Shown: one piece after another, positions 36,485 to 45,543 of the stretch
Position numbering within the stretch: the first letter of the stretch is position 1
How the letters are laid out: the number at the start of each line of letters is the position of its first letter
Assembly (NCBI RefSeq): GCF_008180155.1
Contig: NZ_VSZS01000062.1
Span: 186,001 to 250,000, forward strand
DNA from: Neoaquamicrobium microcysteis
GTDB taxonomy: Bacteria > Pseudomonadota > Alphaproteobacteria > Rhizobiales > Rhizobiaceae
Direction: 5' to 3'
DNA: 64,000 nt
The notes under the pieces: model-generated
The model's database searches: none
Told to the model about the DNA's origin: nothing
The model's input: the letters and a program-made list of their open reading frames with translations, nothing else
Translations under genes and position numbers: made by a program

Positions 36485-37405
36485 ATGCATCCCGCGCTTT
36501 CGATCATCGTGTTTACGACCGCCTCGGGCCTCGGCTACGGGCTGGCGGCCGCTCTCGGGCTGGGGCTCCTGAACCCGGCGCTTGTCTCGACCAAACTGGC
36601 GCACTTCGTGGCGCTGGCGCTGATCGGCGGCGGGCTTCTGTCGTCCACGCTACATCTGGGCAACCCCCAGCGGGCGTGGCGGGCGCTTTCGCAATGGCGT
36701 TCGAGCTGGCTGTCGCGTGAAGGGGTTATGGCCATCGTCACCTTCGTGCCGCTTTGCATCTCGGCCTATGCCGCCATCTTCCATTCCAGATATCTGCTTC
36801 TGCCGGGTCTTCTGGGCGTCGCCGGGGCAGGGGTGACGGTCTATTGCACTTCGATGATCTATGCCTCGCTGAAATCCGTGCAGGCATGGCATACGCCGCT
36901 GACACCGCTCTGCTACCTGCTGTTTGCGGGTGCCGGCGGCAGCCTGCTCGGCCTGCTGTTTGCTGCGGCGGGCGGCGGCGATACACCGATCCTCGCGCTG
37001 CTGTCGATCGCCTTTCTGGGAGCAGCGTGGACGGCGAAGCTTGCCTGGCGGCGCAACATGGAAAATATGGACCCGTTGTCGACGCCTGAGAGCGCTACAG
37101 GCCTCGGAAATCTCGGCCGCGTGCGGTTGTTCGAGCGTCCGCACATCAACGACAACTACCTCACCAGCGAAATGGGGTTTCGCGTCGCCCGCAAGCATGC
37201 CGACAAGCTGGCGAAGATAAGCCTGATCGCGGGCGGGATCGTGCCCGCGGTTCTCGTCCTTGGGGTGCTCGCGTCAGGGGCATCCGGCCTTGGCGTCGCG
37301 CTTGCCGCGCTGGCGGTCCTGTCCCATGCAGTCGGCATGTTGACCGAGCGCTGGCTGTTCTTCGCCGAAGCGCGCCACGCGGTGATGAACTACTACGGCG
37401 GGTAG
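36485..37405 (+). CDS. soeC: SoeC/DmsC-type membrane anchor subunit
   Basis: A 306-residue polytopic membrane protein with about eight hydrophobic helices and the DmsC-family patterns LSSTLHLGNPQRAWRALS (residues 52-69), SWLSREG and the C-terminal ERWLFFAEARHAV. It anchors the SoeAB heterodimer and delivers electrons to the quinone pool. It starts six bases after soeB, completing a three-gene operon. The stop is one base from the convergent lpxXL gene. Confidence 0.85.
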   Translation: MHPALSIIVFTTASGLGYGLAAALGLGLLNPALVSTKLAHFVALALIGGGLLSSTLHLGNPQRAWRALSQWRSSWLSREGVMAIVTFVPLCISAYAAIFHSRYLLLPGLLGVAGAGVTVYCTSMIYASLKSVQAWHTPLTPLCYLLFAGAGGSLLGLLFAAAGGGDTPILALLSIAFLGAAWTAKLAWRRNMENMDPLSTPESATGLGNLGRVRLFERPHINDNYLTSEMGFRVARKHADKLAKISLIAGGIVPAVLVLGVLASGASGLGVALAALAVLSHAVGMLTERWLFFAEARHAVMNYYGG

Positions 37406-37406
37406 C

Positions 37407-38351
37407 TCAGCCCATCTTCCAGCGCTTGTGGAACCACATCCACTGGCCGGGATGCTCGCGCACCCAGCCTTCGACGGTGTCGTTGAGAAGCTGGCTGGTG
37501 GCGGGCACGTCGATTGCGCCCTTTTCTGTGCGCGGCAGCTCAAGCTTTTCCGAAATCTCCAGCCGAAAGCGGTTGCCGGGCAGGCGGATGGCGCGGGCGG
37601 GATAGACGTCGCACTCGTATTGCCGCGCCAGCTTGGCAACAAGCGGGCTGGTGGTGCAGGCCCGGCCGAAGAACCTGGTGGGCACGCCCTTGTGGAATTT
37701 CTGGTCGACCAGAACCCCGATATTGCCGCCGCGCTCGAGAATGCGGGCAAGGCCGAAGGCTGCGCCCGCACGCGACGCGATCAGCTCGCCCATCGCCTCG
37801 GCACGGGTGGAGAAGATGTACTTCGCGATGTACGGATTGTTCGGCGCGCGAAAAAGCGCGGTCACCGGCAGGTCGTAGGAGGCAGCGGCCACCGGCAGAA
37901 GCTCGAAATTGCCGGTGTGGGCGGTGAAGAAGATGTGCGGCTTCCCGCTGGCGCGGACACGCGCGAAGATTTCCTCGCCGTCGACTTCGACGCGGCCGGG
38001 CGTGTCGGAGCCGGGCACGAAATCGAAGAGCTGGTCGAGGAAGATGTATTCACCCGCCAGCCGCGCCATGTTGCCCCACATGTCGGAGGCGATGGCCTGC
38101 AGCTCGGCTTCGCTCTTGTCGGGGTAGGCGTGGCGCAGATTGTCCATCGCGACGCGATGGCGGCCGAACCAGGGGCCGATGCGGCGCGCCGTGCGGTCGG
38201 CAAAGGCCAGCGCGCGATCGGGCGGCAGGCGGCGCAGCAGCCACAGGACAGCCATGGCGAGTTGCGCCACGATCCAGTATTCCGCCTGCTTCAGCAGCCG
38301 AAGGGTTCTGGCAACGAGCGGCCTGAGGATCGGCACGCGGCCTTCGCTCAT
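37407..38351 (-). CDS. lpxXL: lipid A very-long-chain (27-hydroxyoctacosanoate) acyltransferase, LpxXL
   Basis: A 314-residue inner-membrane acyltransferase of the LpxL/HtrB family: N-terminal hydrophobic segment (about 24-42), catalytic H145-TGNF-E150 (the HX4E motif), and C-terminal PGQWMWFHKRW. It is last in an operon headed by acpXL and two ketosynthase genes, the arrangement that in rhizobia makes and attaches the C28 hydroxylated acyl chain to lipid A. The TGATG junction with the upstream adh gene shows a 1-base overlap. The ordinary laurate transferase would be elsewhere. Confidence 0.88.
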   Translation of the reverse strand: MSEGRVPILRPLVARTLRLLKQAEYWIVAQLAMAVLWLLRRLPPDRALAFADRTARRIGPWFGRHRVAMDNLRHAYPDKSEAELQAIASDMWGNMARLAGEYIFLDQLFDFVPGSDTPGRVEVDGEEIFARVRASGKPHIFFTAHTGNFELLPVAAASYDLPVTALFRAPNNPYIAKYIFSTRAEAMGELIASRAGAAFGLARILERGGNIGVLVDQKFHKGVPTRFFGRACTTSPLVAKLARQYECDVYPARAIRLPGNRFRLEISEKLELPRTEKGAIDVPATSQLLNDTVEGWVREHPGQWMWFHKRWKMG

Positions 38352-39379
38352 CAGTCGACCCGCAGGATGATCTTGCCGAAAACGTCGCGGCCTTCCATGC
38401 GCTCCAGCGCGCGGCCGATGTCGTCGAAGCGGACCTCGGTATCGATGACCGGGCGGACGATGCCGGCTGCCATCTTCTGCATGGCGTTTTCCATGTTCTC
38501 CATCCGGCAGCCGAAGGAGCCGAGGATTTTCAGCTGCTGCTGGAAAAGCTGCATCAGGTTCATCGAGGTGGACACGCCGGACGTGGAGCCGCAGGTGACC
38601 AGCCGCGCGCCGCGCTTCATGCACAGCATCGAGCCGGCCCACGTGTCGGCGCCGACATGCTCGAAAACAACGTCCACGCCCTTCTTCTTCGTCAGCTTGC
38701 GCACGACGCCCTCGAAGCGGTCCTCGCGATAGTTGATGACATGGTCCGCGCCGAGCGCCTTGGCCTTCTCGATCTTGTCGTCGGACCCAACGGTGGTGAT
38801 GACCGTGCAACCCATGCGCTTTGCAAGCTGGATCGCGGCGGAACCAATGCCGGAACCGCCAGCATGGACGAGGATCGTCTCGCCCGGCTGGAGCTTCGCG
38901 TTGTCGAACAGCATGTGCTCGACCGTGCCGAAGGTGACGGGAGCGACCGCCGAGCCGATCTCGTCAACGCCGGGAGGGGCGGGGACAAGCAAGCGGGCCG
39001 GCAAGTTCACCAGTTCCTGCGCGAAGCCGTCGAGATGGAAGCCGTGGACGCCGCCGACATGCTCGCAAAGATTATCGCGCTTTTCCTTGCAGGCTTTGCA
39101 AAGACCGCAGGTCCGCGCGCCATAGATGGAGACCAGCTGTCCGGGCAACAGGCCAGATACGCCGTCGCCGACCGTCTCGACGAAGCCCGAGGCTTCCGCG
39201 CCGACCACCAGCGGCATCTTGCGCTTGGCGAACGCCATGCCGCGCCAGCCCCAAACGTCGATGTGGTTCAGTGCGACCGCGCCGATCCGCACCGTGACTT
39301 CGCCGAGGCCGGGAGCGGGAGGAGGGGGCAGATCGACGGTTTCGAGACGCCGATCCTCGACGAGTTGCAGTGCGCGCAT
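38351..39379 (-). CDS. zinc-binding medium-chain dehydrogenase of the lipid A VLCFA cluster
   Basis: A 342-residue MDR-superfamily oxidoreductase. It has the structural-zinc cysteines C91, C94, C97 and C105 (CGLCKACKEKRDNLC) and the NADP-binding loop HAGGSGIGSAAIQLA. The position usually held by the first catalytic-zinc Cys reads NHID, so it is not a classical zinc alcohol dehydrogenase and may act as an enoyl or quinone-type reductase. In rhizobial acpXL operons this gene (adh2XL) is thought to reduce an intermediate of C28 chain synthesis. It lies between fabF1 and lpxXL. Confidence 0.85.
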   Translation of the reverse strand: MRALQLVEDRRLETVDLPPPPAPGLGEVTVRIGAVALNHIDVWGWRGMAFAKRKMPLVVGAEASGFVETVGDGVSGLLPGQLVSIYGARTCGLCKACKEKRDNLCEHVGGVHGFHLDGFAQELVNLPARLLVPAPPGVDEIGSAVAPVTFGTVEHMLFDNAKLQPGETILVHAGGSGIGSAAIQLAKRMGCTVITTVGSDDKIEKAKALGADHVINYREDRFEGVVRKLTKKKGVDVVFEHVGADTWAGSMLCMKRGARLVTCGSTSGVSTSMNLMQLFQQQLKILGSFGCRMENMENAMQKMAAGIVRPVIDTEVRFDDIGRALERMEGRDVFGKIILRVD

Positions 39380-39417
39380 GGGAAAATCCGCTGTTGGCTG
39401 GCGTTTGGGGAAGCGGA

Positions 39418-40692
39418 CTAGACCGGTTCACGCGCCATGACAAGGCAGGTGTTCTGCCCGCCGAAGCCGAAGGAGTTGGAAAGCACCGTCGAAACCTGCG
39501 CATCCCGCTTCACGCCCGGCACCACGTCCAGCTCGATCGCCGGGTCGGGATTGTCGTAGTTGATCGTCGGCGGAATGACGCCCTCGGCCATGGTAAGGAT
39601 CGAGAAGACGGCCTCGACCGCACCGGCGGCCGACAGGGTATGGCCGATCATCGACTTGTTGGAGGAGATCGGGATCGTCTTCATACGCTCTCCGAAGACG
39701 GTAGAGAGCGACAGATGCTCCATCTTGTCGTTTTCGGGGGTCGAGGTGCCGTGGGCGTTGACGTATTCGATCTCGTCCTCGCGCATGCCGGCATCGGCCA
39801 GCGCCGCCTTGACCGCCGCGATGGCGGGCGAGCCGTCGGGTTTGGAGCGGGTGCGGTGGAAATCGTCGGCCTTTTCGCCGCAGCCGCGCACGATGCCCAG
39901 CACGTTGGCGCCGCGGGCAAGGGCGCTTTCGAGCGATTCCAGCACTAGGGCGGCGGACCCTTCGGCCAGCACGAAACCGTCGCGATCCTTGGAGAATGGC
40001 TTGGACGCTTTCTCGGGACGCTCGTTCTGCGTGGAAAGTGCGGACAGAAGCGAGAAACGGATCAGCGCCTCGGCCGTGGCAGAGCCGTCCGCGCCGATGG
40101 AGAGCGCACGGTCGGCCTCGCCGCGCTGGATGGCTTCGACGCCGAGCTGGATCGCGGTCGCACCGGAAGCACACGCGGTGGAAAGCGTGATCGGCAGGCC
40201 GCGGGTTCCGAACCGATCGGCTAATCGGTCTGCGATCGCACCGAACTGCGAGGCCTCAAACGTCTCCTGGCGAAGCTGCTCGCGAGCGGCTGCCAGCAGA
40301 CGCTCGTAGATCGGCAGGTCGAGGTTTGCCGCGTCGTAGAGTGCCAGGCGCTCATGCCAGTCGAGCTCGACCGGCGGGGAGGCGAGGAAGAGCGGGCCCG
40401 CGAAATCGCCGACGCCGAGGCCGGAAGCCGACACCGCCTCAAGTGCGGAGATTTCGGCAAGCTCGTAGGTAAGCGCGCTTGCGCCCTTGTCGCTCGATTC
40501 CAGAAAATCGACGGTTCCCGAGATGGTGGTGTTCAGATGCTCGGTCGGGAAACGGGTGATCGGATGGATGCCCGAACGCCCGGCCGTGAGGGCGGCCCAG
40601 TTGTCGGTAATCCCCTGGCCGAGTGAGGTGACGACGCCGACGCCGGTAACGGCGACGACCGGCCTGCCCAGATGATCGGTGGTCCTGGCCAT
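39418..40692 (-). CDS. fabF1XL: beta-ketoacyl-ACP synthase, catalytic partner (FabF1XL)
   Basis: A 424-residue KAS-II-type condensing enzyme with an intact Cys-His-His active site: C174 in STACASG, H314 in NAHGTSTPE and H351 in SMIGHTLSAAGA, plus K346. It extends acyl chains carried on AcpXL for the very-long-chain lipid A substituent. The ATG at 40692 follows GGGAG; a GTG at 40710 overlaps the stop of fabF2XL. It should act with the neighbouring ketosynthase homolog, which lacks the active Cys. Confidence 0.88.
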   Translation of the reverse strand: MARTTDHLGRPVVAVTGVGVVTSLGQGITDNWAALTAGRSGIHPITRFPTEHLNTTISGTVDFLESSDKGASALTYELAEISALEAVSASGLGVGDFAGPLFLASPPVELDWHERLALYDAANLDLPIYERLLAAAREQLRQETFEASQFGAIADRLADRFGTRGLPITLSTACASGATAIQLGVEAIQRGEADRALSIGADGSATAEALIRFSLLSALSTQNERPEKASKPFSKDRDGFVLAEGSAALVLESLESALARGANVLGIVRGCGEKADDFHRTRSKPDGSPAIAAVKAALADAGMREDEIEYVNAHGTSTPENDKMEHLSLSTVFGERMKTIPISSNKSMIGHTLSAAGAVEAVFSILTMAEGVIPPTINYDNPDPAIELDVVPGVKRDAQVSTVLSNSFGFGGQNTCLVMAREPV

Positions 40693-40706
40693 CTTCACCG
40701 CTCCCT

Positions 40707-41891
40707 TCACGCGGCCACGACGAGGGCAGCACCCTCGAAGCGGCGATAGCCGATGGTGGTTGCAACGACGCTACGGGGAGCGCCTTCGGCTGCGGTCTCG
40801 TTCTCGGCATCGAAGGCGGGATAGTGCGCGCCATGACGGATCGCCAGTGCCGCCAGCGCGATCGCGAACGGGAACTGCGCTTCCTTGAGATGCCCTGTCA
40901 GCGTCGAGAACCCACGAACCGCATAGTCACCCGCCGACGCAAGCGCGGCACGTTCGGCTCCGGTCGCCGAATGAGCGCCGGAAGCGCCCGAGATGGCCAT
41001 GAGGGGCTCATCAGGCGCGCCGAGAACCCGCAGCAGGCCCGAAACGGCCTCTGGCAGATTGCCTTCGTCGCGGCGCGCGCGCCCGGAAGCGACGGCCTTG
41101 ATGGCGGCATATGGCTTGTGGCCGCGCGCTTCGGCATGTTCGCGCGATTCCAGCACGAGGAATGCCGCGCCCGAACCGGAGATGACGCCGCCGCCGTCGT
41201 TTGCCGCGCGCTGCCACACAGGCTTCCAGCGTTTGCGATGCAGGAAGCCGCCGAGTTCGTATCCGAGCAGCATGTCGGGATGTTCGGTCTGGAATGCGCC
41301 GCCGACGAGCACGTGGCTCGACTGGCCCGAACGAATGCGCGCCGCAGCGGTCTCTATGGCCGAAATGCCGGCACCTTCCTCGCCCATGAATGTGCGCGAT
41401 GAACCGGTGACCTTGTGGACGATGGAGATGTTGCCGGCGAGCAGGTTGGAAAGCTGCGCCAGAAACAGCGTCGGGCGCAGTTCGGTCGTCAGCTTCTCGT
41501 TGAGCAGCAGGTCGCGATCGTTGCGGGTGCGGGCGGCGTCGAGGATCGCCTGATCCACGTTGACGTCGCGTTCCCCGCCGCCTGCCGCAACAACCATGTC
41601 CATGGTCGCCAGCAGCGCCTCGTCCTTGGCGCCAGCGTCGTCCAGCGCCACGCCGGCCGCATAGGTGCCCAGCCGCTGCCAGGTTTCCATCTGGCGCTGG
41701 TCGCCGCGCTTGGCGATCTGCAGGCCCCAGTCGATCTCCGGGAGAGGGTGGATCGTATACGGGTCGAACCGCTCTGCGTCGAGCACGGGAGCCGCGCCCG
41801 GTGCGCTGAGCGCCTGCCAGTGCCGCTCGGCCCCTTCGCCAAGCGAGGAGACGAGCCCCAGTCCGGTAATGACGACGTCGCGTGCGCTCAT
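40707..41891 (-). CDS. fabF2XL: beta-ketoacyl-ACP synthase-like subunit lacking the active-site Cys (FabF2XL)
   Basis: A 394-residue thiolase-fold homolog of FabF. Where active enzymes have TACASG, this protein reads TGSSRTFMGEEGAG (about 162-175): the nucleophilic cysteine is missing. A later His in LTGHLKEAQ remains. This recalls the chain-length factor (KS-beta) of type II polyketide systems and agrees with what I recall of rhizobial FabF2XL. It probably forms a heterodimer with FabF1XL and sets chain length. It lies 33 bases after acpXL and its stop abuts the fabF1XL start region. Confidence 0.85.
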   Translation of the reverse strand: MSARDVVITGLGLVSSLGEGAERHWQALSAPGAAPVLDAERFDPYTIHPLPEIDWGLQIAKRGDQRQMETWQRLGTYAAGVALDDAGAKDEALLATMDMVVAAGGGERDVNVDQAILDAARTRNDRDLLLNEKLTTELRPTLFLAQLSNLLAGNISIVHKVTGSSRTFMGEEGAGISAIETAAARIRSGQSSHVLVGGAFQTEHPDMLLGYELGGFLHRKRWKPVWQRAANDGGGVISGSGAAFLVLESREHAEARGHKPYAAIKAVASGRARRDEGNLPEAVSGLLRVLGAPDEPLMAISGASGAHSATGAERAALASAGDYAVRGFSTLTGHLKEAQFPFAIALAALAIRHGAHYPAFDAENETAAEGAPRSVVATTIGYRRFEGAALVVAA

Positions 41892-41924
41892 ATCCGGCCT
41901 ACCTGCAGTGCATGCCTTGCGGCG

Positions 41925-42209
41925 TCAAACGGCGTTCTTCGCCGCGACAAGCGCGTCGATCTTGGCGCAGAGGTTTTCCATGACGAAGTATTCCTCAGCG
42001 GAAACCTTGCCGTCATTGACCTCCTGCGTCCACTTTTCGAGCGGCACCTTGATGCCGAACTCCTTGTCGATCGCAAAGACGATGTCGAGGAAATCGAGGC
42101 TGTCGATGCCGAGATCGTCGATCGTGTGGCTCTTGGGCGTGATCGTCTCACGATCGATCTCGCTGGTCTCCGCGATGATGTCGGCAACCTTGTCAAATGT
42201 CGAAGTCAC
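41925..42209 (-). CDS. acpXL: acyl carrier protein AcpXL
   Basis: A 94-residue specialised acyl carrier protein. The phosphopantetheine site is S37 in [10 protein letters not shown], and the following [23 protein letters not shown] is diagnostic of rhizobial AcpXL, which carries the C28 chain for lipid A. It heads the leftward operon acpXL-fabF2XL-fabF1XL-adh-lpxXL. The fabZXL dehydratase gene usually found next to it in rhizobia is absent here. GAGGGAATCAC just upstream of the ATG at 42209 supplies the ribosome-binding site. Confidence 0.93.
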   Translation of the reverse strand: MTSTFDKVADIIAETSEIDRETITPKSHTIDDLGIDSLDFLDIVFAIDKEFGIKVPLEKWTQEVNDGKVSAEEYFVMENLCAKIDALVAAKNAV

Positions 42210-42320
42210 TGTGATTCCCTCTAAATGCAGGGCGATGTCCGTTCAAAGTATCGCGGCTCTCTAATCGCTTTTTGCAGGCAGGAAAAGAGCCAGCCCCAAA
42301 AAGCTGGCCATTGCGTGGCG

Positions 42321-42881
42321 TCAGTTGAAGACGATGCGGCCTATGGTGTGGATGCCGTTTTCATCAGGGGCCACGATAATCGCCTCGCCTTCGCGAGGGG
42401 TTATGCCGACCATGGCGGCAATGTTTTCAGGGTGGGTAACCAGCACGAGGTTACCCCAGCCGGAATAGTCGCGAATCAGCTCCAGCACCGTTTCCTTTGC
42501 TTCTGCTGCCGCTTCTTCATCCTGCAAAACGGAATCCAGGGCGTCGAGCGTCTCCACGATACGGTCACCAAAGGCGAGGCGCGCCGTTTCCAAAGCGCGG
42601 CAATAGCGACTCGAATAGACCTGCTCCACCGTTTCTGCCCTGGCCGCGAAAAGCGCGCCGATACGCCGCGCCTGCTGGCGGCCTCGATCGGACAGATTGC
42701 GCTGCGTCCGGCAGTTCTCGATGTCGAAATTGGCCGGATCGCCGGTTCCGGGCGCGTTGGCATTAACGAGAAACACGATCTGGCCGCCATTGCGCAAAAG
42801 CGCCCATCCGGCTTCGGTTGCGCCCGCCTGCGGCACGACAAAGATCAAAAACAGGGCAAGAACGGTTATGAAACGGCGCAT
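42321..42881 (-). CDS. secreted histidine-phosphatase-fold protein lacking the catalytic RH motif
   Basis: A 186-residue precursor with a signal peptide (MRRFITVLALFLIFVVPQAGA), so periplasmic. The fold is that of SixA/phosphoglycerate-mutase-type phosphatases: NLSDRGRQQARRIGALF, VYSSRYCRALETA and LVLVTHPENI (His150) are intact. The catalytic RH at the first strand, expected as L-R-H-A, reads L-V39-N40-A, so the phosphohistidine-forming residue is gone while the following NAPGTGDPANF is conserved. It is therefore either an inactive binding protein or a decaying gene. AAGGA precedes the ATG at 42881. It lies 111 bases upstream of acpXL on the same strand. Confidence 0.8.
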   Translation of the reverse strand: MRRFITVLALFLIFVVPQAGATEAGWALLRNGGQIVFLVNANAPGTGDPANFDIENCRTQRNLSDRGRQQARRIGALFAARAETVEQVYSSRYCRALETARLAFGDRIVETLDALDSVLQDEEAAAEAKETVLELIRDYSGWGNLVLVTHPENIAAMVGITPREGEAIIVAPDENGIHTIGRIVFN

Positions 42882-43020
42882 CCGGTATCCTTCTTCCTTG
42901 ATCCATATAGGGACGGGATTGAAAGGCGAAAGGCAAGCGCGGCATTCGCGGCGCCACAATCGGCCCGGATAGCGTGCTGAACGCTTGCCGTTGAGAGGCG
43001 ATTGCGCTACCCGCCGGGAA

Positions 43021-43971
43021 ATGTCTGCCGTAGCCGAAACCATCGCCTTCGTCTTCGGGCTGGTCGGGCTCGGCTATGCTGCCGGCTGGACCGGCCTCCT
43101 TCGCCCGCAGGTGGGGGATGCGCTGACGGACTTCGCGATCGTCGTAGCCGTGCCGGCGCTGCTGTTCCGCACCATGATCGGGATCGACTTTTCGGGCACG
43201 GCGCCGTGGGGGCTGTGGGCGGCCTACTTCGCCGGCGTGCCGGTGGTATGGCTGGCGGGCCATCTCGTCGCGACGCGCCGGTTTGGCCGGGATGCGGCCG
43301 CCGGCGTCGTGGCGGGCATCGCCGCGTCGTTCTCCAACCTGCTGTTGTTGGGCATTCCCTTCATCATGGGCGTCTACGGGCAAGCAGGTATCGACATCCT
43401 GTCGCTGCTGCTGGCCGTTCATCTGCCGACCATGATGGCCGCCTCCATAGTGATGTTCGAGTGGGTGCGACGGAGCGAGGGCAAGGTCACGTCCCCGCTC
43501 GACGTTCTGAAGGGCTTCCTGCGAAACCTTTTCACCAATCCGCTCATCATCGGCATCCTGGCCGGGCTGGCATGGCGGCTGAGCGGTATTCCGATGCCGG
43601 GCTTGGGAATGCGTTTCGTCGACGCTTTCGCAGGCATCGCCGGGACGGTTGCCCTGTTTGCAATGGGGCTCGGGCTGCGCAAGTTCGGCATTTCGGGCAA
43701 CGTCAAGCCTGCCATCGCGCTATCTGTGCTGAAGCTGTTGCTGCTGCCCGCCGTGGTCCTGTGTGCCGCCGTGGCGATAGGGCTGCCGCCGCTGGCCGCG
43801 AAGGTGATGGTGGTAGCCTCCTCCCTGCCGACCGGGGTGAACCCCTATCTCATCGCTACCCGCTTCGGCACAGGGCAGGTGCTGGCCTCCAACACGATGA
43901 CCATATCGACTGCGCTGGCTGCGCTGACGATGGGGTTGTGGCTGGGCGTGGCCCAATGGGTTTTCGGCTGA
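43021..43971 (+). CDS. AEC-family (auxin efflux carrier-like) transporter
   Basis: A 316-residue inner-membrane transporter with about ten hydrophobic helices arranged as two five-helix bundles. Family landmarks are FAIVVAVPALLFRTM (about 38-52), the GxxASFSNLLLLGIP block, and ASSLPTGVNPYLIATRFG in the second half. AEC proteins in bacteria export or import organic anions such as malonate or malate. The ATG at 43021 is used; upstream in-frame codons exist but lack a start signal. It is divergent from the phosphatase-like gene over 139 bases. Confidence 0.85.
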   Translation: MSAVAETIAFVFGLVGLGYAAGWTGLLRPQVGDALTDFAIVVAVPALLFRTMIGIDFSGTAPWGLWAAYFAGVPVVWLAGHLVATRRFGRDAAAGVVAGIAASFSNLLLLGIPFIMGVYGQAGIDILSLLLAVHLPTMMAASIVMFEWVRRSEGKVTSPLDVLKGFLRNLFTNPLIIGILAGLAWRLSGIPMPGLGMRFVDAFAGIAGTVALFAMGLGLRKFGISGNVKPAIALSVLKLLLLPAVVLCAAVAIGLPPLAAKVMVVASSLPTGVNPYLIATRFGTGQVLASNTMTISTALAALTMGLWLGVAQWVFG

Positions 43972-44062
43972 CGGGTTGGCTTCTTCCCGATTGCGACTAA
44001 GTGTGTCGGTGACGCATATTGCAGCGGCGCGACCGCGCCGGACGGGACAAGGGAGTAGCACC

Positions 44063-45520
44063 ATGTTGCAGAAAACCAGCCATTTCATGCGCGAGGCCAA
44101 CCTCATCGACGGCGAATGGGTGCAGGCCGATTCCGGCGCTACCATCGATGTGGTGAACCCGGCCACGGGGCTGAAGATCGGCTCTGTGCCGAAGGCGGGG
44201 AAGGCCGAGACGCGTCGGGCCATTGAAGCCGCGGACGCGGCGTTCAAGTCGTTTCGCAAGACATCGGCGCTGGAGCGGTCGAAACTGCTGCGCAAGCTGC
44301 ATGACGCGATCATGGACAATCAGGATGCGCTGGGCGAACTGCTGACGATGGAGCAGGGCAAGTCGCTGGCCGAGGCCAAGGGCGAGGTGGGCGCGTCAGC
44401 CGCCTATGTGCTGTGGTTTGCCGAAGAGGCGCGGCGCACCTATGGCGATGTGGTGCCGAGCCCGTGGGCCGACAGGCGCGTGCTGGTGACCAAGGAGCCC
44501 GTGGGCGTGATCGCCGCGATCACGCCGTGGAACTTCCCTTCCTCCATGCTGGCCCGCAAGATAGGCCCGGCCATCGCCGCGGGCTGCACCAGCGTCGTCA
44601 AGCCTGCTTCGCAGACGCCGTATTCTGGCCTTGCATGGGGCGCGCTTTGCGAGGAGGTCGGGATACCCAAGGGAGTCGTGAACATCGTGACGGGCTCGGC
44701 AGGCGAGATCGGCGACGAAATCTGCGCCAACCCGCTGGTCAGGAAGATCACCTTCACCGGGTCGACCGAGGTGGGCAAGATCCTCATCGAAAAGTCGGCG
44801 TCGACCGTCAAGAAGGTCTCGATGGAACTTGGCGGAAATGCGCCGTTCCTCGTTTTCGACGATGCCGATCTGGACCGTGCGGTCGAAGGCGCGATGATCG
44901 CGAAATATCGCAATTCCGGCCAGACCTGCGTTTGCACAAACCGCTTCTTCGTGCAGGCGGGCATCTACGACAGGTTCGTGGAACGCCTCGCGGAGGCCTC
45001 GAAGAAGCTGAAGGTCGGACCCGGTCTCGAAGACGGCACCCAGCAGGGGCCGCTGATCGACGAAAAGGCCGTCGAGAAGGTCGAGGAGTTCGTGGCCGAT
45101 GCAAAGGCCAAGGGTGGCAAGGTCGTGACCGGCGGCAAGCGCCACGAACTCGGCGGTTCGTTCTTCGAGCCGACGGTGATTTCGGGCGCGACGCCCCAGA
45201 TGAAGTTCATGAAAGAAGAAATCTTCGGCCCCGTCGCGCCCGTGTTCAGGTTTGAGAGCGAAGAGGAGGCCGTCGCGCTTGCCAACGACACGGAGTTCGG
45301 CCTCGCCTGCTATTTCTATACCAGCGATCTGGGGCGCGCCTTCCGCGTCACGGAAGGGCTGAAATACGGTATGGTCGGCGTCAATGAAGGGCTGATAACC
45401 ACGCCAGAAGCGCCGTTCGGCGGCGTGAAGGAATCGGGTCTGGGCCGCGAGGGCGGACATCAGGGCATTGAGGATTATCTCGATACCAAATATGTCTGCA
45501 TCGGCGGCCTCGGCCTGTAG
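44063..45520 (+). CDS. gabD: NAD(P)-dependent succinate-semialdehyde dehydrogenase
   Basis: A 485-residue aldehyde dehydrogenase. The NAD-binding ITPWNFPSSMLARKIGPAIA, the general base Glu in SMELGGNAPF and the nucleophile Cys in NSGQTCVCTNR (two cysteines, as in GabD) are present, and the ending LGREGGHQGIEDYLDTKYVCIGG is typical of GabD. It oxidises succinate semialdehyde to succinate in GABA catabolism; glutarate semialdehyde is a common second substrate. GGGAG lies seven bases before the ATG. The galM gene follows 23 bases downstream and is probably co-transcribed. Confidence 0.9.
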   Translation: MLQKTSHFMREANLIDGEWVQADSGATIDVVNPATGLKIGSVPKAGKAETRRAIEAADAAFKSFRKTSALERSKLLRKLHDAIMDNQDALGELLTMEQGKSLAEAKGEVGASAAYVLWFAEEARRTYGDVVPSPWADRRVLVTKEPVGVIAAITPWNFPSSMLARKIGPAIAAGCTSVVKPASQTPYSGLAWGALCEEVGIPKGVVNIVTGSAGEIGDEICANPLVRKITFTGSTEVGKILIEKSASTVKKVSMELGGNAPFLVFDDADLDRAVEGAMIAKYRNSGQTCVCTNRFFVQAGIYDRFVERLAEASKKLKVGPGLEDGTQQGPLIDEKAVEKVEEFVADAKAKGGKVVTGGKRHELGGSFFEPTVISGATPQMKFMKEEIFGPVAPVFRFESEEEAVALANDTEFGLACYFYTSDLGRAFRVTEGLKYGMVGVNEGLITTPEAPFGGVKESGLGREGGHQGIEDYLDTKYVCIGGLGL

Positions 45521-45543
45521 CCGAGTGCCTGAGGGGGTACACC

